From Gammaproteobacteria bacterium (GTDB taxonomy: Bacteria > Pseudomonadota > Gammaproteobacteria > J044): DNA of 14,539 bases. Below are positions 7,634 to 13,198 of the stretch, piece after piece (the first letter of the stretch is position 1; every line of letters begins with the position of its first letter). The notes beneath the pieces are model-generated. The model was given only the letters and a program-made list of their open reading frames with translations. It ran no database searches and had not been told where the DNA came from. The position numbers were made by a program, and so were the translations under genes. Location of the stretch: positions 1 through 14,539 of the forward strand of contig JALWNJ010000237.1 in NCBI GenBank assembly GCA_026995955.1. The letters are read 5' to 3'.

Positions 7634-8748
7634 TCCTCACCACCCTCGAGCATGGGCTTGAGATACACCGCACCGCGTGTCAAGAGCTGCATACCGTCAG
7701 CATCGTCCAGATTGCCGGTGGGGCGCACCACCACCCGCTCGGCATCGCGCGCCAGCACCTCGACGGGGATCGGTTCGGCGCCCTGTGGGGTACGGCGAAA
7801 CACGGTGGGAACGCCATCGACCTCGACCAGTCCGGCTGCCGGCAGGCGCCAGGCACCCCGGCCCTTGGCTTGCCCGGCGAGAAAGCGCACCCGAACCAGC
7901 TCACCCGCCAGCAGGCTTCCGTCGGCATTGTCGAATCGGGCATGCACGGACACCCTGAGCGTGCGCGGATCTACCGAGCGCCCGATCCACGCGATCTCGC
8001 CCCGCCGTCCCTGCTGATCCAGCACCACGCCCTGTCCGGGTTCGAGGCGCCGGGCCACGGCCGCAGGCACCGGAATGTGCACGGCGATCCAGGCGGTGTC
8101 GGACACCACCGACAGCCGCTCACCCCGCTGCACCCGCCGTCCGGGGACCGTATCCATGGGGGCCAGGAAGCCGTCACGCGGCGCCCGCAGACGCACCATT
8201 CCATTGAGGTCACGGCGCTTCTCGAGATCGGTGAGCTCTGCCTCCGTCATGCCGGCAAAGACCAGCCTGCCACGCTGCGCGCCGGCCCGGTCGCCGAGCA
8301 CGGTGTAGCGCTGCTCCGCTTGCAGAAACTTCTTGCGCGACAGGCTTCCCGCCTTGTAGAGACGGCGGGCACGCCGGTATTCCTCCTGCGCCGGCTTCAG
8401 CTCGGCCAGGGTCGCCAGCCAGTCCTGCTGCAGCTGCCTGAGTTCATCGCTCTCCAGTATCAGCAGCACCTCGCCGGTCCGTACGGGACCGTGCAGATGC
8501 TGCACTGTACGCACACGCCCGGCCACCGGTGCCACGACCTCGGCCCGATGTACGGGCGGGAGCTTCACACGACCGGACCAGGCTGGCCCGGGAACTTCCC
8601 GAATCCGTTCGGGCACGGCAAATGCCAGCCCCATGGCTTCGATCTGCCGTGCATCGAGCGGCAGCTCCACGGCCTGGGCCGGAAACATGACGCTACCGAG
8701 GCCGGCAGAGAGTGCCAGCACCGGCAGGAGAGTCGCAAATCGTTTCAT
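7630..8748 (-). CDS. czcB: RND metal efflux adaptor, CzcB-like membrane fusion protein
   Basis: This 372-residue periplasmic adaptor joins the CzcA-like pump to the CzcC-like channel. The start at 8748 gives a clear signal peptide, MKRFATLLPVLALSAG, ending AQA at 24-26. The open frame runs a further 72 codons upstream, but that stretch is antiphase to czcC and lacks signal character. After the signal come a beta region, a lipoyl half (VVAPVAGRVRTVQ...GEVLLILES), an Arg/Glu/Ala-rich helical hairpin, the second lipoyl half (RLRAPRDGFLAPMDTVPGRRV) and beta-barrel and proximal domains. The protein is shorter than classical CzcB proteins and has no His-rich N-terminal metal-binding extension. Its start overlaps the czcC stop (ATGA at 8748-8745), with GGGGA just upstream. 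Confidence 0.88.
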   Translation of the reverse strand: MKRFATLLPVLALSAGLGSVMFPAQAVELPLDARQIEAMGLAFAVPERIREVPGPAWSGRVKLPPVHRAEVVAPVAGRVRTVQHLHGPVRTGEVLLILESDELRQLQQDWLATLAELKPAQEEYRRARRLYKAGSLSRKKFLQAEQRYTVLGDRAGAQRGRLVFAGMTEAELTDLEKRRDLNGMVRLRAPRDGFLAPMDTVPGRRVQRGERLSVVSDTAWIAVHIPVPAAVARRLEPGQGVVLDQQGRRGEIAWIGRSVDPRTLRVSVHARFDNADGSLLAGELVRVRFLAGQAKGRGAWRLPAAGLVEVDGVPTVFRRTPQGAEPIPVEVLARDAERVVVRPTGNLDDADGMQLLTRGAVYLKPMLEGGEE

Positions 8749-9998
8749 GGCAGAATCCCCACAGCCTGTTGGAACGCATGGATACGCCGTGACAAGCCAG
8801 CCCGGACGAGGCCAAGCTGAAGGCGTGCGTCGTTTTCCTGTTGTTGCACGATGAGCAGTTCCTGCAGGCCGATCTCGCCGGCCTTCCAGGACTGCACGGA
8901 CAGTGCCAGTGCCTTGCGCGCCGCCTGATACTGATCGCGGGCCAATGGCAGCAGGGCCTGCCACCGCTGCAGGGCCTCGCGTGCCTCCACGAGCCGCTGA
9001 CGCAGTTCGCGGTCGGTGGTCGCCAGCTCTGCTTCCCGTTCACGACGGTCACGGTCACGCTCGGCCCGCGCTCGCTGGTATTCCGGGTTGTCCCCCAGCG
9101 GCACGCGCAACTCCAGCAACAGCGCGGTATCACTGGGGCCACCGGGTAACGCATCGTGCCTGGACCCTACGAACAGTTCGGTGCTGCTGCGTTGCGACCA
9201 GAGATCGATGGCACCGCGCGCAAGTGCCACCGCCCCACGCTGTTCCACCCACCGGTGATGCGGATGCTCAGCAAGCTGAAGCGGGGCATCGACACGGGTC
9301 GGCACCGGCGGCGTGGCCAGTGCAGCCAAGGCCGGTTCGTCGACATCGATGCCCCACAGCCGCGCCACCTCAATGGCCTGACGCAAGGCTCCCTCCGCCT
9401 CCACCACCCGACGCCGGGCCTGACTCAGATTGCGCTCTGCCAGCAGCAGATCGAGACGGCTGGCATCTCCAGCCTCCACCTGCGTCTTCACCACATCGAA
9501 GAGGCGTTGCGACTGCCGCTGCGCCTCGCGGGCATGGTCGCGCCGGGTGCGGCGCTCCAGCAGGTCGTCGTACAGGCTTCTGGCAATGCCGGCAGCCTGC
9601 CAATACAGCCAGTCGGCATGGGCACGCTCCAGCTCCGGATAGCGGGCAACCAGCTCGGAAAACACCTGTTTCTGCCGCAAGACCTTGAGCGGCAGATCCA
9701 CGCCCCCTTCCCAGGTCACGAGTCCCTGGCTGTCCGACAGGCGGTAGTTCTCGTGGCGCAGGCTCACACCGAGATTGCCCAGTACATTGGCACCTGCATC
9801 CCGTGTCTCGCGTGCCAGCTCGGCATAGCCCTGCAACAGTTTGCGTTCCGGCTGGCGTTCGAGTACGCGACGGGTCCAGTCCACCACCAGAGGCGCATCG
9901 ACGCCTGTCGTCGCTAGAGCCATTTTCTGGCCTGCCGCCATCCCGACCAGCGGCAACCAGGCGGCCAGGAGGATTGCGGTCACCGGTTTGCGTTTCAT
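8745..9998 (-). CDS. czcC: Outer membrane efflux channel, CzcC/TolC family
   Basis: The 417-residue product begins with the signal peptide MKRKPVTAILLAAWLPLVGM (cleavage near residues 21-22) and continues as a mostly helical protein. It has the long Arg/Glu/Ala/Gln-rich coiled coils and duplicated plan of TolC-like channels, with GDASRLDLLLAERNLSQARR in the first repeat and GEIGLQELLIVQQQENDAR in the second. These G(D/E)...L..LL.....L segments are diagnostic of the family. No lipobox cysteine is seen. The start at 9998 overlaps the stop of the cytochrome gene (ATGA) and has GGAAGGG upstream. The longer open frame to 10439 lies antiphase under the cytochrome gene and is rejected. It would form the outer-membrane exit of the pump and could in principle also serve the ABC exporter, which lacks a channel gene. 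Confidence 0.87.
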   Translation of the reverse strand: MKRKPVTAILLAAWLPLVGMAAGQKMALATTGVDAPLVVDWTRRVLERQPERKLLQGYAELARETRDAGANVLGNLGVSLRHENYRLSDSQGLVTWEGGVDLPLKVLRQKQVFSELVARYPELERAHADWLYWQAAGIARSLYDDLLERRTRRDHAREAQRQSQRLFDVVKTQVEAGDASRLDLLLAERNLSQARRRVVEAEGALRQAIEVARLWGIDVDEPALAALATPPVPTRVDAPLQLAEHPHHRWVEQRGAVALARGAIDLWSQRSSTELFVGSRHDALPGGPSDTALLLELRVPLGDNPEYQRARAERDRDRREREAELATTDRELRQRLVEAREALQRWQALLPLARDQYQAARKALALSVQSWKAGEIGLQELLIVQQQENDARLQLGLVRAGLSRRIHAFQQAVGILP

Positions 9999-10549
9999 GA
10001 CCCGGCCCTTCCATTGCAGCTCCGTGCCCTTTTGCGGCCGGTGACCATGGCCCGCACCAGGTTCTCGCCCTCCAGAACGCTCATGAGCAATACACCCGCA
10101 ATGTGCAGACCCACGAGCATCAACGCCAGGTTTGCCAGCAGCTCGTGCAGTGCCTCGAACAGCTCGCTGCCGCCGAAAGCGTCCGCCAACAGGCCGCTGG
10201 CCACCACCAGGGCCAGCACGGTCAGCAGCATCACCACCATGGCTCCACCGGCGGGATTGTGGCCATCGTAGTGCTGTGCCCTGCCCTGCAGCAGCGCCAG
10301 CAGATGCGCCTTTACCGCAGAGGGCCCGCGCACGAAATCGGCAAAGCGGGCATGGCGTGGTCCAACCACGCCCCACAGCAACCGAAAGAACAGCAGAGCG
10401 GCCATGGAATACCCTGCCAGCCGGTGCAGATCCATCCATTCGTCCCCTGTCAGCCAGGCCAGCGCAAAGACCAGCACCAGCGACCAGTGGAACAGGCGCA
10501 GCAGAGGGTCCCAGACCCGGATCTCCTCAGTGCAGGAACCGTTGTGCAT
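9995..10549 (-). CDS. Membrane b-type cytochrome (Ni/Fe-hydrogenase cytochrome b / cytochrome b561 family)
   Basis: The 184-residue four-helix membrane protein has the family N-terminus (E)IRVWDPLLRLFHW and the internal GPRHARFADFVRGP and HNPAGGAMVV segments. Candidate heme ligands are His21 and His42 (helices one and two) and His135 and His149 (helix four region), the usual two-heme arrangement for quinol/cytochrome electron transfer. The start chosen is the ATG at 10549, which has GGGGGA a few bases upstream. The alternative ATG at 10591 lies upstream of the predicted -10 and is unlikely to be on the mRNA. It is the first gene of the czcCBA operon and its stop overlaps the czcC start. The redox partner is not encoded here. 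A PepSY protein is encoded divergently, and the two families often occur together. Confidence 0.87.
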   Translation of the reverse strand: MHNGSCTEEIRVWDPLLRLFHWSLVLVFALAWLTGDEWMDLHRLAGYSMAALLFFRLLWGVVGPRHARFADFVRGPSAVKAHLLALLQGRAQHYDGHNPAGGAMVVMLLTVLALVVASGLLADAFGGSELFEALHELLANLALMLVGLHIAGVLLMSVLEGENLVRAMVTGRKRARSCNGRAGS

Positions 10550-10581
10550 GCGATTTCCCCCATCTTTCACAGCGTGCATGC

Positions 10582-10613
10582 ACCATAGCAACCTACCCTG
10601 AAATCAAGCTGAA
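10582..10613 (-). promoter_or_regulatory. Response-regulator-dependent promoter of the cytochrome b-czcCBA operon
   Basis: Reading leftward, TTCAG (10613-10609), six bases, TTCAG (10602-10598), ten bases, then TATGGT (10587-10582). The direct half-sites repeat every 11 bases, the spacing bound by tandem OmpR-family dimers. No -35 consensus is seen where one is expected, and the second half-site occupies that area, typical of an activated promoter. Transcription would begin near 10575, leaving a leader of about 26 bases before the ATG at 10549. Confidence 0.6.
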
Positions 10614-10630
10614 AATCGGCGTTGCCTCCG

Positions 10631-10662
10631 TTCAGCTTTGTTTCAGGCACAACGGTTAGAAT
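10631..10662 (+). promoter_or_regulatory. Response-regulator-dependent promoter of the PepSY-regulator-kinase operon
   Basis: Reading rightward, TTCAG (10631-10635), six bases, TTCAG (10642-10646), ten bases, then TAGAAT (10657-10662), five of six matches to the -10 consensus. It is the mirror image of the leftward site, with identical spacing; the two 17-base arms (10597-10613 and 10631-10647) match at 15 of 17 positions. Transcription would begin near 10669. It suggests positive autoregulation of the two-component operon. Confidence 0.62.
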
Positions 10663-10692
10663 GAACGGAAAAATCCCGTGGAGTCCCTGGCC

Positions 10693-10746
10693 ATGCCCAG
10701 CGAAACCCATGACCATTGCCGGCAACCTGGCCGCAGAACACAATGA
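10693..10746 (+). CDS. Possible 17-codon leader ORF coupled to the PepSY gene
   Basis: An ATG at 10693, with GGAG at 10680-10683 (9 bases upstream), opens a 17-codon frame, MPSETHDHCRQPGRRTQ. Its TGA (10744-10746) overlaps the ATG of the PepSY gene as ATGA. It lies wholly within the predicted transcript, which starts near 10669. The PepSY ATG has no good ribosome site of its own, so re-initiation after this ORF would explain its translation. The HDHC cluster could bind metal, but the peptide is too short to classify. It may be chance; the overlap style matches the neighbouring operon. Confidence 0.4.
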   Translation: MPSETHDHCRQPGRRTQ

Positions 10747-11126
10747 AATACCGTAGCCTGCTGCTGCTCGTCCTCGCCCTGGCGCTGCTGGTCGGCGCAT
10801 GGCTGCTGGCGCGCGAGCAGTGGCAGGTCTACCATCGGGTCACCATCGACGATACGCACCCGACCCTGGCGGACGAACCCCGCTCCGGCCCACTGCCGCT
10901 GAACGAGCTGCTGGCCCGGCTGACACTGCCCGCAGACACCCGTATCGTCGAAATCGAACAGGAACCGGAACACGGCGCATTCGTCTACGAAATCGAAGTG
11001 CTGGAACCGGATGGCCGGGTGCGCGAACTCTTGGTGGACGCCCGCAGTGGCCGCATCCTGGGTGAGGAGCACCCCGATCAGGAAACGGAGGAACGGCATC
11101 ATGCGCCTGTTGCTGGCGGAAGATGA
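10743..11126 (+). CDS. Membrane-anchored PepSY-domain protein
   Basis: The 127-residue protein has one N-terminal membrane segment (about 3-23, YRSLLLLVLALALLVGAWLL) and then a periplasmic part. The PepSY-type core is at about 60-103: an L.E...R helix (LNELLARL), IVEIEQEPEHGAFVYEIEVL, then DGRVRELLVDARSGRIL. The last strand pair and the DARSG turn are typical of PepSY. The start is the ATG at 10743; an upstream in-frame TTG at 10716 has no support. The gene overlaps the response regulator by 26 bases. PepSY proteins beside two-component systems are often regulated by metal or envelope signals and may modulate the sensor or a protease. A direct role as signal-binding accessory to the adjacent kinase is an inference. 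Confidence 0.8.
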   Translation: MKYRSLLLLVLALALLVGAWLLAREQWQVYHRVTIDDTHPTLADEPRSGPLPLNELLARLTLPADTRIVEIEQEPEHGAFVYEIEVLEPDGRVRELLVDARSGRILGEEHPDQETEERHHAPVAGGR

Positions 11127-11760
11127 CCCCGACCTGGTGGACGACCTGCTTCCCCTGCTGCGGCGGGCCGGATTCGCCGTCGATGTAGCCAGCGACGGCC
11201 ATGAAGCCCAGCACCTTGGAGAGACGATTCCCTTTGATGCCGTGATCCTGGACCTTGGCCTGCCGCTGCGTTCCGGACTGGAAGCCCTCGAGCACTGGCG
11301 CGCCCATGGCCAAAGCATGCCGGTACTCATCCTCACGGCGCGCGACAGCTGGCAGGACAAGGTATCGGGGCTCAGGGCCGGTGCCGACGACTACCTCACC
11401 AAACCCTTTCACCCCGAGGAGCTGCTGGCCCGGCTACAGGCCCTGATCCGGCGTGCTCACGGGCGCGTCGAGCCCGTTCTGCGGGCCGGCTCGCTGGAGC
11501 TCGATGAGACCCGCCAGGCCATCCGCATGCATAATGGCAAGTGGCAGGAGCTTACCGGCACCGAGTTCCGCCTGTTGCGTACCTTCATGCTCAACCCGGG
11601 CCGGCTGCTGTCCAAGTCCCAGTTGGTGGAGCATGTCTACGACCAGGACTTCGATCGCGACAGCAACCTCATCGAAGTCTATGTACGCCGGCTCCGCGAC
11701 AAGATCGGGCGTGATCGCATCGAAACCCGCCGCGGACAGGGCTATGTCTTCCACGAGTGA
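11101..11760 (+). CDS. OmpR-family response regulator, QseB/PmrA-like
   Basis: The 219-residue DNA-binding regulator has a receiver domain (1 to about 115) with the acidic pair Asp8/Asp9, phospho-acceptor Asp51 (VILDLGLP), switch Thr79 (LILTARD) and Lys101 (YLTKPF). A winged-helix domain (about 125-219) follows, with LTGTEFRLLRTFM, the recognition-helix stretch SNLIEVYVRRLRDKI and the closing RRGQGYVF. The ATG at 11101 has GGAGGA at 11085-11090; the frame is open upstream to 11011 only because of overlap with the PepSY gene. It ends 17 bases inside the kinase gene. The TTCAG-N6-TTCAG sites upstream of the operon have the PmrA/QseB-type half-site spacing, so this is the natural candidate to bind them. 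Confidence 0.95.
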   Translation: MRLLLAEDDPDLVDDLLPLLRRAGFAVDVASDGHEAQHLGETIPFDAVILDLGLPLRSGLEALEHWRAHGQSMPVLILTARDSWQDKVSGLRAGADDYLTKPFHPEELLARLQALIRRAHGRVEPVLRAGSLELDETRQAIRMHNGKWQELTGTEFRLLRTFMLNPGRLLSKSQLVEHVYDQDFDRDSNLIEVYVRRLRDKIGRDRIETRRGQGYVFHE

Positions 11761-13063
11761 CCGTCCCCGCTCGCTGGAACGCCAGCTCGGGCTGACCCTG
11801 GGGCTTCTGCTGGCACTTGTCCTGAGCATCCTGCTCGGCCTGTCCGCCTGGCTGGCTCGGGAAACCGCCCTTCAGTTCGCGCTCAGTCGGCTGGAGCACG
11901 ATGCCGAAGCGATGCTCGGCGCCATCGATCTCGAACAGCACAGGCTGGATCAACCCATGCCACCCATCTACCGGCAACCCCTGTCCGGGCACTACTACAC
12001 CCTGCGTTTTCCCGACGGACAGGAACTCAAGTCGCGCTCACAATGGAACCTGCGCCTGCTCATCCCGCATCCTGAACACCCACACGGCAGCTGGTGGCTG
12101 GAAGACGGCCCGCAGGCACAGCAACTTCTGGTGTGGCAGGGCCGTTTCCGAAAGAACGGGCAGGAACTCCTGCTCGTCGTTGCCGAAGATGTAGCCCCGC
12201 TGCTGACCGCCATCCGCGGCTATCTGTGGGCCGGAGTCCTCGCTGCCCTGTCCGCGGTTCTGCTCGTCCTTGCGCTGCAACGCGCCATCCTGCGCCGTGC
12301 CTTCGCCCGACTCGACAGAACGCGCCGGGAAATCCGTCAGGTTCGTGAGGGTCGCCTGCAGCGGCTCGGTACCGAAGTGCCAGCCGAAGTGCGCCCCCTG
12401 GTCGAAGAGTTCAACCACCTGCTCGAAGCCTGGCGCGAACACCAGGCCCGCTCTCGAAACGCCGTGGGCAATCTGGCCCACGCCCTCAAGACACCGCTGC
12501 AACTCATCCTGCGCCAAGCCGAGACCAGCGGAGACAGCCAACTGCAGGCAGCAGCCAGCCGCATGCAGCACCGGCTGGAGCAGGAGCTGCGACGGGCACG
12601 CATCATCGGGCCAGCCGGCGCGGGACAACACTTCCGGCCTCATGACGATGGTCGTGACCTCGTCGACACCATCCAAACCCTCTACCGTGACCGGGCACTG
12701 CAGATCGATGTGGACATCAGGACCCCGGACACCCTCCCCTTTGAACAAACCGACCTGATCGAACTGCTTGGCAACCTGCTCGACAATGCCGCAAAGTGGG
12801 CCCGGCACCGCATCCGGCTGACCCTTGAACTCGATCAGGGCTGCCTGCACATCACCATCGACGACGACGGCCCCGGCATTCCGCCGCAGGAACGCGATCA
12901 GATCCTCGCGCGCGGTCACCGCCTCGACGAAAACCGCCCCGGCCACGGCCTTGGCCTGGCCATTGCCAGCGAAATCACTGCCTGCTACCACGGCCAGCTG
13001 CAACTCGAACAGGCCCCGGAACTCGGTGGCCTGCGCGTCAGCATCGAGCTGCCGCTGCCCTGA
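11744..13063 (+). CDS. Sensor histidine kinase, PhoQ-like HisKA type
   Basis: The 439-residue inner-membrane kinase has TM1 at about 15-37, a periplasmic sensor of about 115 residues (about 40-155) and TM2 at about 160-178. A short HAMP-like linker (to about 235) and a dimerisation helix follow, with phospho-acceptor His246 in NLAHALKTPL, the PhoQ-style H-box. The ATPase domain carries the N-box with Asn344 and Asn348 (LLGNLLDNAAKWA), G1 DDDGPGIP (373-380) and G2 GHGLGLAI (400-407). The start at 11744 lies inside the response regulator gene, with GGACAGGG upstream. The sensor domain has several aromatic residues (HYYTLRFPDG, SWWLEDG) but no obvious metal-binding cluster of Cys or closely spaced Met; His109, His112 and His114 (PHPEHPHG) are the only candidate. 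The signal is inferred to be metal or redox from the target operon. Confidence 0.93.
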   Translation: MSSTSDRPRSLERQLGLTLGLLLALVLSILLGLSAWLARETALQFALSRLEHDAEAMLGAIDLEQHRLDQPMPPIYRQPLSGHYYTLRFPDGQELKSRSQWNLRLLIPHPEHPHGSWWLEDGPQAQQLLVWQGRFRKNGQELLLVVAEDVAPLLTAIRGYLWAGVLAALSAVLLVLALQRAILRRAFARLDRTRREIRQVREGRLQRLGTEVPAEVRPLVEEFNHLLEAWREHQARSRNAVGNLAHALKTPLQLILRQAETSGDSQLQAAASRMQHRLEQELRRARIIGPAGAGQHFRPHDDGRDLVDTIQTLYRDRALQIDVDIRTPDTLPFEQTDLIELLGNLLDNAAKWARHRIRLTLELDQGCLHITIDDDGPGIPPQERDQILARGHRLDENRPGHGLGLAIASEITACYHGQLQLEQAPELGGLRVSIELPLP

Positions 13064-13074
13064 TCCCACCATCC

Positions 13075-13115
13075 TTGTCATGACACCGGTTTGTCATCGC
13101 GACATTTCATGTCGT
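13075..13115. repeat. Clustered TGTCA/GACA inverted motifs after the kinase gene
   Basis: Within 41 bases there is a perfect palindrome TGTCATGACA (13076-13085), then TTGTCATCGCGACA (13091-13104), then a hairpin CGACAT-TTC-ATGTCG (13100-13114). There is no T-tract on either strand for a standard terminator. The group could be a factor binding region for recC, a Rho-type or imperfect terminator for the kinase operon, or chance. Confidence 0.3.
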
Positions 13116-13121
13116 CCCCCC

Positions 13122-13151
13122 TTGTCTCCACTTCCGCTTCCGGTTCAGAAT
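13122..13151 (+). promoter_or_regulatory. Possible sigma-70 promoter of recC
   Basis: TTGTCT (13122-13127) and CAGAAT (13146-13151) are separated by 18 bases, each with four of six consensus matches. Transcription would start near 13158, about 41 bases before the recC ATG. It is a weak match but the only plausible pair found in this 135-base gap. Confidence 0.3.
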
Positions 13152-13198
13152 CGGCCCATGGCAGGACGCCTGCCACCAGCCGAGGACCCCACCCGCCC

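Noticed and set aside
8749..8964. A 72-codon N-terminal extension of the CzcB-like protein
   Set aside because: It lies antiphase within czcC, and the internal ATG at 8748 gives a clean signal peptide and an ATGA overlap.
9999..10439. An N-terminal extension of the CzcC-like channel
   Set aside because: It lies antiphase under the cytochrome gene. The start at 9998 has GGAAGGG upstream and begins a signal peptide.
10550..10591. A 14-codon longer start for the cytochrome b gene
   Set aside because: The ATG at 10591 lies upstream of the predicted -10 (10582-10587) and transcription start, while the ATG at 10549 has GGGGGA just before it.
10661..10757. A short ORF starting with the ATG at 10661 upstream of the PepSY gene
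   Set aside because: Its start codon lies within the predicted -10 hexamer, so it should not be on the mRNA.
11011..11100. A 30-codon N-terminal extension of the response regulator
   Set aside because: Receiver domains begin directly with a MRLLLAEDD-type sequence, which starts at 11101 behind GGAGGA. The extension is PepSY coding sequence read in another frame.
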